From NCBI GenBank assembly GCA_900541855.1, contig UQLD01000014.1:1-64000 (forward strand): a stretch of DNA of 64,000 nt, written 5' to 3'. This DNA is from an uncultured Collinsella sp. Its GTDB lineage: Bacteria; Actinomycetota; Coriobacteriia; Coriobacteriales; Coriobacteriaceae. Of this stretch, positions 42,586-51,908 are shown in pieces. A program made the translations under genes and the position numbers. The notes under the pieces were generated by a model. That model made no database searches and was not told the DNA's origin. It was given only the letters and a program-made list of their open reading frames with translations. Numbering within the stretch: position 1 is the first letter of the stretch; every line of letters begins with the position of its first letter.

Positions 42586-42683
42586 GAAACCTTTCCTTTT
42601 GGGTTGGGTGTTGTTACCAGGTTGAATACTCGATGCCAGCGTTTGGGCAGTGAGCTGGGATCGATTACGGCCGCGTTACTTGC

Positions 42684-43640
42684 CTACTGACCGCGCACGC
42701 GACGGGCGATGCGGTCGGAAAGCGACGCCTTGTCGGCGCGGTTCTTACCCCAAAACGCGCAGGCCACCATGCCGGGGCCCACGTGCGAGCCAATGGTGGG
42801 ACCCACGGAGCCGCGAATGATCGTGACGTCGGCGCAACCCTCCTCCTTGCGGATGGCGGCTTCGAGCCAGTCACCATCCTTTTCGGCATCGGCCGTCATG
42901 ATGGCGATGGGCATGGTGCGATCGGGCACGTAGTTCTCGCGGAACGACTTGAGGATGGACTTGAGCGCCTTCTTGCGGCCGCGGTTGACGCCGATCAGCG
43001 ACAGCGAGCCGGCCAGGTCGTAGGAGAGCTCGGGCTTGACGTCGAGCTTTGCCGTGAGCTGCGCCGCCGCGGGAGGAATGCGGCCGCCGGCAGCCAGTGC
43101 GTCGAAGCTCTCGAGCGTAAAGTAGCCGTGCACGTAGGTCTTTGCCTCGTTTGCCCAATCGACCAGCTGCTTGGCGGTCAGTCCCGCCGAACGCTGGCGC
43201 ACGGCCTCGAGCGCCAAGAGCGCACCGGTCGCGCAGGGCAGAGCGTTGTCGACCACGTAGAGCTCAAAGTTGGGATACTCGGCGCGCACGACATCTGCCG
43301 CCTGGCACGCGGAGTTGTAGCTCGACGACAGCGCCGAGGTAAAGCACAGGTAGACCGTGGGCGTGCCCTCTTTGGCGCACTCGGTAAAGAACTCAATATA
43401 GCGACCGAGCGACACGGCCGAGGTGGAAACGCGGGCGCCGGCGCGCATGCGGTCGTAGAACTCCTTAGGGCTCATGCTCGACCAGATGTCGTCTGTGCGC
43501 TCCTCGCCATCGATAATGAAGGGGAAACCCAGGATATCGACATCGAGGTTCGCAGCGACCTCGGGGCTAAAGTCGCAGCAGGTATCGACGACGATGCGGC
43601 AGCGGTCAGAATGGCCGGTAGATGCAGCCTTGTCTATCAA
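42684..43640 (-). CDS. DegV-family fatty-acid-binding protein
   Basis: This 318-residue protein matches DegV: CRIVVDTCCDFSPEV at the start, DGEERTDDIWSSMSPKEFYDRM, the SAVSLGRYIEFF segment, LSSSYNSACQAAD, and GPTIGSHVGPGMVACAF near the end. Family members bind fatty acids and some present them to fatty-acid kinase. The start is TTG at 43640, with AAGGAG five bases upstream. It is not obviously in an operon with its neighbours. Confidence 0.87.
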   Translation of the reverse strand: MIDKAASTGHSDRCRIVVDTCCDFSPEVAANLDVDILGFPFIIDGEERTDDIWSSMSPKEFYDRMRAGARVSTSAVSLGRYIEFFTECAKEGTPTVYLCFTSALSSSYNSACQAADVVRAEYPNFELYVVDNALPCATGALLALEAVRQRSAGLTAKQLVDWANEAKTYVHGYFTLESFDALAAGGRIPPAAAQLTAKLDVKPELSYDLAGSLSLIGVNRGRKKALKSILKSFRENYVPDRTMPIAIMTADAEKDGDWLEAAIRKEEGCADVTIIRGSVGPTIGSHVGPGMVACAFWGKNRADKASLSDRIARRVRGQ

Positions 43641-43655
43641 AGCGACTCCTTACGT

Positions 43656-43687
43656 AAAAAGGCGGCCACCCGCATGGGATGGCCGCC
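43656..43687 (-). terminator. Terminator of hpf
   Basis: On the minus strand GGCGGCCA / TGGCCGCC is followed by TTTTTACG. Confidence 0.88.
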
Positions 43688-43716
43688 AACCGTTAACTCA
43701 TGCAAGTTAACGTATT

Positions 43717-44301
43717 TTACTCGTCAAGTGTTTCGATGCGGGGCTTGATGATGCCATATCCACCATTCTTACGGTGATACACCACATTGATAAGGCCGGT
43801 CGTCGCGTTCTCGAACACGTAGAAGTCGTGACCCAGCAGATCGGTCTGCACCAGCGCCTGCTCCTCAGTCATCGGGGTGACGTCGATAACCTTCTCGCGG
43901 ACGAGCAGGTCGTCCTCTTCCTCGGGCAGCAGCAGGTCGGCCAGATCCTCGACGCGCTCGACCGGCGCGACATCCGCGGCGCTGGCACCGCCCTGGCGGT
44001 TGTCCACGACCTTGGTCTTGAACTTGCGCAGCTGGCGGGTGACCTTATCGGCGGAGAGGTCGATGGCGGCGTACATATCTGCACCGTGCTCGGCAACGCG
44101 AATCACCGAACCGCGGGCACGAACCGTAACCTCGACGATTGCCGGGTTGGGGTTCGAGGGGTTCTTCTCATAGCGAAGTACAACGTCGACCGTCATGGGC
44201 TCGATATCGAAAACCTTGAGCGCCTCGCCGATCTTCTCATCCACATGCGCACGCAGAGCATCGGTTACCGTCGTCTTGCGTCCAGAAACCTTGATATCCA
44301 T
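43717..44301 (-). CDS. hpf: Ribosome hibernation promoting factor, long form
   Basis: This 194-residue protein has the N-terminal HPF/YfiA domain (MDIKVSGRKTTVTDALRAHV, DMYAAIDLSADKVTRQLRK) and the C-terminal dimerisation domain of the long form (EEQALVQTDLLGHDFYVFENATTGLINVVYHRKNGGYGIIKP). It dimerises 70S ribosomes in stationary phase. GGAG lies six bases before the ATG at 44301; the frame upstream to 44361 is not used. The spacer 44302-44516 has a short hairpin (44424-44445) and presumably its promoter. Confidence 0.93.
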   Translation of the reverse strand: MDIKVSGRKTTVTDALRAHVDEKIGEALKVFDIEPMTVDVVLRYEKNPSNPNPAIVEVTVRARGSVIRVAEHGADMYAAIDLSADKVTRQLRKFKTKVVDNRQGGASAADVAPVERVEDLADLLLPEEEDDLLVREKVIDVTPMTEEQALVQTDLLGHDFYVFENATTGLINVVYHRKNGGYGIIKPRIETLDE

Positions 44302-44516
44302 ACGTGGCTCCAATCTGCCTCGGGGACTTACTGTACTGGCTATGTACCCATTGCCGTGCATTTAATCACGCGGATTCCCAAAGACCCGAATAACGATTGC
44401 TTGATACCGCATACCGAAGTCTCGCACTTTTCTGTGGCAAAGTGCGCTATAGGAGGGGCCGGCGGCTTTGTATTTGGTCCCGAAAATTAGCTTTGACCTG
44501 CTGGTTTTATTGGGAT

Positions 44517-44551
44517 GAAAAAGCCGGGCTCCCCTATTGGGGAAGCCCGGC
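44517..44551 (-). terminator. Terminator of the solute-binding protein gene
   Basis: On the minus strand GCCGGGCTTCCCC / GGGGAGCCCGGC is followed by TTTTTC. Confidence 0.9.
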
Positions 44552-44617
44552 AGTGCGTGTTGAAACCGTGAAGAAGTGTCCTTTCCAACGTATAGGAGAC
44601 ACCACCCCTAGCAATAA

Positions 44618-45643
44618 CTAGCTATTGAGTTTGTTAATGTCGTCGTCGGTGATGGCGCCTTCCTGGCTGGACGATTTGTCCTCGGAGGATGCGGTCTCAT
44701 TGTTGGAATCGGAGGACTCTCTGCCGGAGGACGTGGTCTCACTGGACTCAGAGTCGCCCGGCTGCACGTTAGCGCCCGAAACCGTCTTAGTGGTGAGGTC
44801 GTAGGGCATCGCGCCATACCAGACGCAGTGGACCGCCTCGAGCGTGCCGTCGGCCGTAATACCGTCGAGGGCATCGCTCACGGCACGGCATAGTTCGTCA
44901 TTGGACGAGAGGCCCACAACACCAAGCGTCGAGGGCGCCTCGAGCGCACCGACATAGGAGATCTCGCTCATCAGGCGTGCAAGGTAGCCGCCGGCCGTGG
45001 AATCGCAGATCACATAGTCGACCTCGCCGGACTCGAGCGCCTCAAAGCACTCGTTGATGTTGGAGTAGGTCTTTTGGTTGGCGGTGATGCTCTGCTTAGC
45101 AAGCGCCTCCTGCGAGGCCGAGGACGCCTGAACGCCCAGGGTGGACGTGTTAAGGGTATCGGTGGAAACGCTTAGCGACCCACCATCGCTAGTTTTACCG
45201 AACACGGAAGTGGCATCGTACAGGCAGGTGCCGAGCGAGCTAATGTCCCCGTCCGTGGAGTTAATCTCGCCGATAAAGATATCGGCCTTTTTGTCGCCGA
45301 GCGCGGAACCTGCCGAGGACGCATCGACAAAGGCGACCTTAAGGCCCATGCGGCTTGCGAGGGCGCGGGCGGCGTCAACCGCATACCCCGTGAGCTCGCC
45401 GTCGGCGTCCTGCATGGCCTGCGGCGCATCGGAAGTATCGAGGGCGACCGTCAGGGTTCCGGGAGTGACCAGGGCGTCGTCCGACACCGCCGGCGTGACG
45501 GTCTCGTACTCGATCTGGTCGATCGTGGGAGTCGTGAACGTAGACAGCGGGTTGAACGCGCATCCGCTCAGGCCCAAAACGGCGATGACCGCTGCGGTCC
45601 CAGCACCTAACCGAGCCGCGTGCATCAAGCTGCCCCTCACCAT
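44618..45643 (-). CDS. Lipoprotein solute-binding protein (amino-acid-type)
   Basis: This 341-residue protein has a lipobox LSGC after a hydrophobic signal (AAVIAVLGLSGC), then a type 3 periplasmic-binding fold (PGTLTVALDTSDAPQAMQDADGELTGYAVDAARALASRMGL). It would bind a small polar solute, typically an amino acid, outside the membrane. A Ser/Thr/Glu-rich tail ends it. No ABC permease or ATPase adjoins it. The start is 45643 or 45625 (the latter has the better GAGG site); an extended frame to 46024 is not real. Confidence 0.83.
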   Translation of the reverse strand: MVRGSLMHAARLGAGTAAVIAVLGLSGCAFNPLSTFTTPTIDQIEYETVTPAVSDDALVTPGTLTVALDTSDAPQAMQDADGELTGYAVDAARALASRMGLKVAFVDASSAGSALGDKKADIFIGEINSTDGDISSLGTCLYDATSVFGKTSDGGSLSVSTDTLNTSTLGVQASSASQEALAKQSITANQKTYSNINECFEALESGEVDYVICDSTAGGYLARLMSEISYVGALEAPSTLGVVGLSSNDELCRAVSDALDGITADGTLEAVHCVWYGAMPYDLTTKTVSGANVQPGDSESSETTSSGRESSDSNNETASSEDKSSSQEGAITDDDINKLNS

Positions 45644-46125
45644 GTCCACTACCCTGCCTTCTGTGTCGCATACGATCCGTGCCCTGCACGGAATATCGGG
45701 TTGTTCCCACCAGCTGACCTGGTATTTGACCCCACACTTGCGCACCGGGGTGTTTGCTCGGGAGGCCATAGCCACCTTCACGACTGGCCCGCTCGCCCGC
45801 GAGGCGGTATTGCCCCAAAGAAAGTAGAACGGACGGTGCGGCTTACATCTAGGACGCGCCATGATCGCGCCGCGCGCACGCGGTCGCTTACGTGGATCCC
45901 TTTGACCGCGTCTGTCTTGGACTAGGATGGACATTTCGTCCGTCCGCAACCACAGCCTGGCAGGAACGTAGCGCATTATAGCTAAGTTCAAGCTAAAGTT
46001 TAAGGTTAGGGGCGTTATTCGCATCGCGAGTACAGATTTCGCAGGTCAGGACGGGCCGCACGTGCTCTGATTGAGCCCGTCGCTCCCCTATGGAAAGCCC
46101 CAACACACCCGTCTTAGGGCGCCGT

Positions 46126-46340
46126 GGCCAAAAAATAGCAAATATGAGTACTGTTACCAATTTAGTAGCAGGAGTTTTTGGCTCTGCAAGCTGTTTTCAC
46201 GCTCTATAACGTCAGATTGATGCCAGGATATTCCACATTTGTTTAATAGCTTTCTAATTTACCCCATCTTCCAGTCCCAAAATCCCTGATTTTGCTGTTA
46301 CTGAATTTGTAGCAGTACTCATATTTGCTATATTTTGGCC
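46126..46340. mobile_element. MITE-like element with 46-bp terminal inverted repeats
   Basis: Ends at 46126-46171 and 46295-46340 are inverted copies with five mismatches in 46 bp, beginning GGCC and containing AGCAAATATGAGTACTG. The 215-bp element is AT-rich against GC-rich surroundings and encodes nothing. No target duplication was evident. It fills part of the 45644-46375 gap; the rest has no gene. Confidence 0.65.
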
Positions 46341-46375
46341 AGAGCATATATCCAACCCCCTGTTTCAGAGCATTG

Positions 46376-47485
46376 TTAGGCGGGTTTAAGCCCAAAACAC
46401 GCCCGCAGCGTGTTAAGCAGCGCCTCTTGCTTTTTCCTGCGGGCATCGACACGATTCCGGTACCGCTTTCGCATGCGCTGGTGGATGCGCCATGCGAGCG
46501 CCTCCATTGCCTCCATGTCGCAGAGCATCTCGTTATTGACCGTCGCGACCTCGATTCCCATAGTAATCAAGCCCGTGTTGCGTTTTTCATCATGGATACG
46601 TCCCCTCCGGGAGGAATGACCCAGCTCACCGTTGTATTCCAGGTCAAACCGGGCTGCTTCCTGATACGCATCGCAAACTGCATGCGGCATCCCCGAGATT
46701 GCCTGCGCGCGGTCATCGAACTCAATCTTGTAGTCGGTCTTAAAGGGACCGCAGGCAAATCCGCCACAGGAAAACCGAAGCGAAAACATGGCGAGCATGA
46801 TGCATTCCATGGGCGAGCGCAGGTTTTCTGACAGATAGGGACACAGCCGCCGCAGCTGTTTGGCCGTGCTTCCTTTGCACGCCGCGAGGTAATCTGCCAG
46901 GCGATCGGGTGTCAGCACGGGCTCGACCTCAAAGTAACCGACATCTGGCGGCTGGTCTTTGTCCTTTGCCAATTTGTTTACGACAGGCGATGTGTAGGGA
47001 GGTAGATACTGCCCGCGATCGCTCAGTGAAATCTTGGAACACAGTTCCTGGGCCAGAGCAAACGCCTGGATACAGCCGACCTCGCGGGCAACGGCAACAC
47101 AAAGGGCCTCAGGAGATAGGCTGTACACCCCCGGTTCTACCTCTAGAATCGAGCCGGCGGGCAACCCGGAGCATACGGACCAGCCCACGCCAGGCATGCG
47201 GCGGCGCTGCGCCGCAGATCCCACCAGCAAGCAAAGATCTTCTTGCACCTCGCCGCTTGCGGCCCCAATCCGCACCAAGTCGGGAAGATAGATGTCCTCA
47301 GTCGAGGGCGACGACGTGCGCAGCACACGGCGCTCTTCATCGGGATCGAGGTCCCTCCAGCTGATGTAACCCATTTGTCGGCGCTCGGCGCGCATCATGC
47401 GTAGCGCCGAGGCGCCGGTCAGAATTATGGAGGCCGCTAGCTGTTCGCCTGTCGGGTCGTCGCACCGCTCAATCTTCACTGCCAC
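46376..47485 (-). CDS. Putative PD-(D/E)XK-like nuclease-domain protein
   Basis: This 369-residue protein starts at GTG 47485 (AGGGG seven bases upstream), ten bases past the comF stop, so both are co-transcribed. The C-terminal part (ARFDLEYNGELGH ... DEKRNTGLITMGIEVATV) resembles the DUF559/Vsr-like nuclease core. The middle (YSLSPEALCVAVAREVG, FALAQELCSKI) follows a pattern I recall in many Coriobacteriia proteins of this layout. Catalytic status is unproven. A longer upstream frame overlaps comF and is spurious. Confidence 0.7.
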   Translation of the reverse strand: MAVKIERCDDPTGEQLAASIILTGASALRMMRAERRQMGYISWRDLDPDEERRVLRTSSPSTEDIYLPDLVRIGAASGEVQEDLCLLVGSAAQRRRMPGVGWSVCSGLPAGSILEVEPGVYSLSPEALCVAVAREVGCIQAFALAQELCSKISLSDRGQYLPPYTSPVVNKLAKDKDQPPDVGYFEVEPVLTPDRLADYLAACKGSTAKQLRRLCPYLSENLRSPMECIMLAMFSLRFSCGGFACGPFKTDYKIEFDDRAQAISGMPHAVCDAYQEAARFDLEYNGELGHSSRRGRIHDEKRNTGLITMGIEVATVNNEMLCDMEAMEALAWRIHQRMRKRYRNRVDARRKKQEALLNTLRACFGLKPA

Positions 47486-47495
47486 AAAACCACCC

Positions 47496-48302
47496 CTACC
47501 AAACGCGTGCGATAGCGAGGCCATCAACGGCCGCGGCACCGGCGCGCTTGAGTTCCGCCGAAGCCGCGGCCATCGTCGCGCCCGTGGTGATAACGTCATC
47601 GATAAGCAGCAGGCGGCGGCCGTGCACGTCCTCAACCGTCTCGTACATGCCTTGGGCACGCTCGCGGCGCTCCTCACGACCGAGTTCGCGCTGGTCGCCA
47701 TGCCCGTACTTGACGAGAGCATCGAGCAGGGGAACACCCGACAGCTCGCAAAATGGGCGCGCAATAGCCTCCATATGATCAAAACCACGCCGCCGAAACG
47801 CTGCCGCCGTCGCAGGCACAAACACCACCGCATCCGCACCGGACAGCACACCTCCGTAGCGATCGGGCGCTACGACCTGGGCATGCAGGGCGGTGTCGTA
47901 GAGCAGCTCCGCCAGATACGGAGCCAGACGTTGCTCACCCGCATCCTTGTACGCTTTAATGATGCGCGGCAGCGGATGCGCATAGACGGCGCACGCCAGG
48001 CAGCGGTCGAGCGCCTCCGCCATTGCCGAGGACGTGCCCTCGACCGAACACTCAGTGCACAGCAAATCCCCAAACGGGGCGCCGCATCGGGTGCAGCTAT
48101 GACATGGGTCGATGAGCGTGAGCGCAGCCAGACAGTCTTGGCAAATAAGCGCACCGGCGCGCTCGCAGCCGGCACATCGTGTTGGCGACAATGCCTCGAG
48201 CGCCTCGTGTGCCACCCGCTCGGCAAACGGTAGCAATTCGTCCGCAAACGGTAGGGCACCGGCACCCTGCAGACGGCTCAATATGTTCAGATGGCTCTTC
48301 AA
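47496..48302 (-). CDS. comF: ComF-family phosphoribosyltransferase-like protein
   Basis: This 268-residue protein has zinc-finger cysteines near the N-terminus (CAGCERAGALICQDC, CTRCGAPFGDLLCTEC) and a type I phosphoribosyltransferase domain with the PRPP loop RRLLLIDDVITTGATM (about 215). ComF helps DNA uptake in competent bacteria; a non-competence role is also possible. The start is TTG at 48302, whose GGGAGG site is buried in a hairpin. It follows ricT and precedes the nuclease-like gene. Confidence 0.87.
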   Translation of the reverse strand: MKSHLNILSRLQGAGALPFADELLPFAERVAHEALEALSPTRCAGCERAGALICQDCLAALTLIDPCHSCTRCGAPFGDLLCTECSVEGTSSAMAEALDRCLACAVYAHPLPRIIKAYKDAGEQRLAPYLAELLYDTALHAQVVAPDRYGGVLSGADAVVFVPATAAAFRRRGFDHMEAIARPFCELSGVPLLDALVKYGHGDQRELGREERRERAQGMYETVEDVHGRRLLLIDDVITTGATMAAASAELKRAGAAAVDGLAIARVW

Positions 48303-48305
48303 GAC

Positions 48306-48341
48306 ACAACCCTCCCTACGCTCGGTCGCAGGGAGGGTTGT
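48306..48341 (-). promoter_or_regulatory. Hairpin covering the comF ribosome-binding site
   Basis: A perfect 12-bp stem ACAACCCTCCCT / AGGGAGGGTTGT encloses the GGGAGG preceding the comF TTG. It lacks a T-tract; it could limit comF translation or act as a weak terminator after ricT. Confidence 0.5.
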
Positions 48342-48404
48342 TGATTCGGCGCTATGATACCCCGATGCGCTCGGGGCAAGGCGGGCTAAATCCGCTCGCG
48401 GGCG

Positions 48405-50105
48405 TTATTCGCCGGCGGGCGGTTGTGGTGCGGGCGAAGACGGGGTCGAGCCCTCGCCACCATCCTGGCGCGGCTTGCGGGAACGGCGACGGCGACGGCG
48501 CTTTTGACCCTGGTCGGCCGAGCCCTCGCCACCGCGATCCTCGCGCGGCTCGCGCTCGTCACGAGCGGCGCCATGCGAAGCCTTGGCAGCCGCTCCCCCG
48601 CCATCTCCGGGACGACGGCGCGTGACCTTGACCTCGCCATCCGAGACCTGATCGGCCACGGAGGGCACTGAAGGCTTCTGCTGCGCGCCCGAGGAATGGC
48701 GACGGCGCGGACGCGGCGCGCGCTCCTCATCGCCACGCGGCTTGCCGCCCTTGTCGGCAGGTGCGTCGGAACCCGAGCCGCCCTTGGGAGCAGTGCCGGC
48801 CTCGCGAGCGGCTGCGGCGCGGAAGGCATCCTCGCGCTCCTCGCTCGACAGATGACGGCGACGACGGCGCGTGGGGTTCATGCCACCGCCGCGATTCTGC
48901 TGCTGGGGCTGCTGAGCCTCGCGCTCGCGGGAGGCATTCTTGCCTGCAGCTGCGGTCTCGCCGGCATCGCCCGAGCCCGCACGCTTGCGGCGGCGACGGC
49001 CACCGGAGGCCTCCTCGGCCTCGGGAGCCTCGGCCTTGCCGCGGCCCTTTCCGCGGCCGCGACCCTCGCCCTGGCTCTGACCGGCACGGGTATCGGCGTC
49101 CGCATCGCGACGGCGGCGCTTGGGCATCGTCGTCCCCGCCAGACGGTCGGCGCTCGACAGGCCATCGCCCACGTCGACGCCGTTCTCGCGGTCGAGCTCC
49201 ATAAGCGCCAGGCGCATCTCGGGCGACTCGATGCGCTCGAGCACGTCGCGCGTCACGCAGTCGGGGCGGCAGTTGCAGCCCTGCTCGGCGGCCTTCTTTT
49301 TGCAGCCCTCCGAGCACGTCATATCGGCCAGGTTGACCTTAAAGACTTTGCCGTTCTCCAAGCGCAGCACCAGCTGCTCACGCGGCGTGTCATATTCCTG
49401 GATACGCGCCTTGCCAAGCGGCGTATCGATGAGCGTCTTCTTTTTGGGCGCACGGCTCTTAAAGTCCTTGTACGCCTCGAACTCATAACGCAGGCAGCAC
49501 ATCAGGCGGCCGCACACGCCGCTAATCTTGGACGAGTTGAGCGGCAGGTCCTGCTCTTTTGCCATGCGAATCGAGACGGGCTCAAACTGTCCGCCAAAGC
49601 GCGTACAGCAGAGCTCCTGTCCGCACTGGGCATAGCCGCCCACCAGGCGGGTCTCGTCGCGCACGCCGATCTGGCGCATGTCGACGCGAATGTGCAGCGT
49701 CGAGGACAGATCCTTGACGAGCTGGCGAAAATCGACGCGCTCCTCGGCCGCAAAGTAGAACACGGCCTTCTCGCCGCCAAACAGGTACTCGACGCCGACC
49801 GGCTTCATCTCGAGGTCGAGCTCCTTGACCAGGCGGCGGAAGTCGACCATGGCCTCGTCGCCTTGGATGGCCAGGTCGTCGGCAAGCTGCAGGTCGATGT
49901 CGCTCGCCACGCGCAACACGGGCTTGAGCGGCTGACCGATCTCGTCTTGCGGCACCTCAAAGGGATCGGCCGTGACCAGGCCGATCTCGGTTCCGCGCTC
50001 AGTGGAGCAAATGGCATAATCGGCCTCGAGGATATCCAGATCCTGCGGATCGAACCACAGGTCGCGCGAGGCGTAGGTAAACTTAACGGGTACGACTAAC
50101 GGCAT
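48405..50105 (-). CDS. ricT: PSP1-domain protein (RicT/YaaT-like) with long basic tail
   Basis: This 566-residue protein has an N-terminal PSP1 domain of about 270 residues with its typical cysteines (CGQELCCTRFGG, KISGVCGRLMCCLRYE). In Bacillus, RicT binds a complex that promotes mRNA processing and lies in the tmk-holB-yaaT region, as here. The remaining about 290 residues are a low-complexity tail rich in Arg, Gly, Ala and Ser, unlike the usual short form. Its start overlaps the holB 3' end by ten bases. Confidence 0.87.
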   Translation of the reverse strand: MPLVVPVKFTYASRDLWFDPQDLDILEADYAICSTERGTEIGLVTADPFEVPQDEIGQPLKPVLRVASDIDLQLADDLAIQGDEAMVDFRRLVKELDLEMKPVGVEYLFGGEKAVFYFAAEERVDFRQLVKDLSSTLHIRVDMRQIGVRDETRLVGGYAQCGQELCCTRFGGQFEPVSIRMAKEQDLPLNSSKISGVCGRLMCCLRYEFEAYKDFKSRAPKKKTLIDTPLGKARIQEYDTPREQLVLRLENGKVFKVNLADMTCSEGCKKKAAEQGCNCRPDCVTRDVLERIESPEMRLALMELDRENGVDVGDGLSSADRLAGTTMPKRRRRDADADTRAGQSQGEGRGRGKGRGKAEAPEAEEASGGRRRRKRAGSGDAGETAAAGKNASREREAQQPQQQNRGGGMNPTRRRRRHLSSEEREDAFRAAAAREAGTAPKGGSGSDAPADKGGKPRGDEERAPRPRRRHSSGAQQKPSVPSVADQVSDGEVKVTRRRPGDGGGAAAKASHGAARDEREPREDRGGEGSADQGQKRRRRRRSRKPRQDGGEGSTPSSPAPQPPAGE

Positions 50106-51223
50106 TTCAGTGCCTTCCTGATATCGAACAGCATGACCTCGATGGCCAGCTGGGGAGTAACGTTTCTGGCGATGTTGCGGTCGGCGGTCGCGACCGCCTC
50201 GAGCGCCCGCGTGGCACCCGCAACATTCGTCGCGGCGGCAAGCCGCCCGATCGTGTCGCGCACGTCCTCGTTCACAACGTCTGCCGCCTCGTCCTGAAGC
50301 GTCAGCAGCACGTCGCGCATGAGCGTCCGCGCGCTCGCCAGCGCTTCCATAATACCCGAACGCTCGCGCGCGTTGAGTTCGCGCTTGTTGCGGTCCTCAA
50401 GCTGCTTCAATGCTCCACGCGACAGGTAGTCGGCGTTTTGCTCGAGCACCTTTTCCTGTGTGGACTTGACCTCGGCGAGCGGTGCCTTAACGGCGACAAT
50501 AAGCGACTTGGCGCGGCTGAGCACATCGGCCTCGTCGGCAGCGATGAGCGAATCGATGGCACGGACCATCTGGCGGCGAGCATCCTGGCGCTCGGCACTC
50601 TTAAGGAACTCGATACCGCGCGTGGGGCTTCCCGCCACGGCGACCGCCATGCGGCAACGCGCAGGGTCCTGACCGGTGGCGCGGCTCACGGCCTGCGCGG
50701 CGACGGCGGGCGACACCAGTCGAAACGGCACGCACTGGCAGCGGCTCACGATGGTGGGCAGCATCACGTCTGCCGAGGTGCCCAACAAGATGAACATAAC
50801 GCCCTCGGGCGGCTCCTCGAGTGTTTTGAGCAGTGCGTTGGCGGTGTTAGCGCGCAGCTGCTCGGCACGGTCGATGATGTAGACCTTGGCCTTGGCACGG
50901 ATGGGCGCCAGAGGCACGTCGTCGAGCAGCTCGCGGGTCTGGGCAATGAGGTAGCCCGTGGCGCTCTCGGGCGTGTAATAGTGCACGTCGGGATGCGTGT
51001 GCCGCGCAACGCGCACGCAGCTGTCGCATGCGCCGCAGCCGTCCTGCTCGCACAGGAAGGCCTGGGCGAGCGCCCATGCGGCATCGAGCTTGCCGGCGCC
51101 GGGAGCGCCCAAAAACAGGTAGGCGTGCGATGCGCGGCCGCTGGCGACGGCGTTGGTCAAAAAGTCGCGCACGCGCTCTTGGGTGTCGAGCTTGACCAGC
51201 AGGCTTGTCTGAGCGGGGGCCAC
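50096..51223 (-). CDS. holB: DNA polymerase III delta-prime subunit
   Basis: This 375-residue clamp-loader subunit has a P-loop variant GAPGAGKLDAAWALA, a zinc site CEQDGCGACDSC, the AEQLRANTANALLKTLEEPPEG segment and the SRC motif (VSRCQC). It helps load the sliding clamp. The start is GTG at 51223 with AGGAGG nine bases upstream; it lies two bases past the tmk stop, so translation is coupled. A longer frame to 51313 overlaps tmk. Confidence 0.9.
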   Translation of the reverse strand: MAPAQTSLLVKLDTQERVRDFLTNAVASGRASHAYLFLGAPGAGKLDAAWALAQAFLCEQDGCGACDSCVRVARHTHPDVHYYTPESATGYLIAQTRELLDDVPLAPIRAKAKVYIIDRAEQLRANTANALLKTLEEPPEGVMFILLGTSADVMLPTIVSRCQCVPFRLVSPAVAAQAVSRATGQDPARCRMAVAVAGSPTRGIEFLKSAERQDARRQMVRAIDSLIAADEADVLSRAKSLIVAVKAPLAEVKSTQEKVLEQNADYLSRGALKQLEDRNKRELNARERSGIMEALASARTLMRDVLLTLQDEAADVVNEDVRDTIGRLAAATNVAGATRALEAVATADRNIARNVTPQLAIEVMLFDIRKALKCR

Positions 51224-51224
51224 G

Positions 51225-51908
51225 TTACTCGGCCTCCTTGGCAAGTGCGGCGGCGACGGCGTCTTGCGGAATGTCGAGACCGTACGCGCGAACCTGCTCG
51301 ACCGTCTTCGCAAAGACTTCCTCGATGGACGCGGTCGCGTCGATGAGCTTTACGCGGTTTGGCTCCTCGGCGGCAATTGCGCAAAAACCCTGGTAGACAC
51401 GCTCTTGGAAGGCCATGCCCTTAGCCTCCATGCGATCTGCCGCACCGCGGTCGGCCATGCGCAGCGCCGCCTGCTCGGGCGTGATGTGATAGACGAGTGT
51501 GAGCGCCGGGTGCGTACCCGCGACGGCCAGGTTGTTGGCGTCGCGCACTATCTGGCGATTGAGGCCATCGGCAAACGCCTGGTAGCAGGTCGTGGAATCG
51601 TAGAAGCGGTCGCACAGGACAACCTTGCCGGCAGCAAGGGCGGGCGCGATGACCTCGTGCACCAACTGAGCGCGTGCCGCCTCGTAGAGCAACAACTCGC
51701 AGGTGTCGCCCATCGCCGTATTGGCGGGGTCGAGCAGCAGAGCACGGATCTTTTCGCTGATGGCGGTACCGCCCGGCTCACGCAGGGTCACAACCTGGTA
51801 GCCGGCAAGGTCGAGCGCACGGGCAAGCAGGCGCGCCTGCGTAGATTTACCGGCGCCATCGACACCCTCGAGCGTAATGAAGCTATGTTGAGCGGGCTCA
51901 AAAGCCAT
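51225..51908 (-). CDS. tmk: Thymidylate kinase
   Basis: This 227-residue enzyme phosphorylates dTMP to dTDP. The P-loop GVDGAGKSTQARLL, the substrate motif LREPGGT, and DRFYDSTTCYQ are present, with a typical lid segment (RMADRGAADRMEAK). It heads the tmk-holB-ricT-comF transcript. The region upstream (51909-52019) presumably carries the promoter. Confidence 0.94.
   Translation of the reverse strand: MAFEPAQHSFITLEGVDGAGKSTQARLLARALDLAGYQVVTLREPGGTAISEKIRALLLDPANTAMGDTCELLLYEAARAQLVHEVIAPALAAGKVVLCDRFYDSTTCYQAFADGLNRQIVRDANNLAVAGTHPALTLVYHITPEQAALRMADRGAADRMEAKGMAFQERVYQGFCAIAAEEPNRVKLIDATASIEEVFAKTVEQVRAYGLDIPQDAVAAALAKEAE

Noticed and set aside
47485..47851. Upstream extension of the nuclease-like protein to 491 residues
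   Set aside because: The added part is comF read in another frame; the GTG at 47485 has a good ribosome site.
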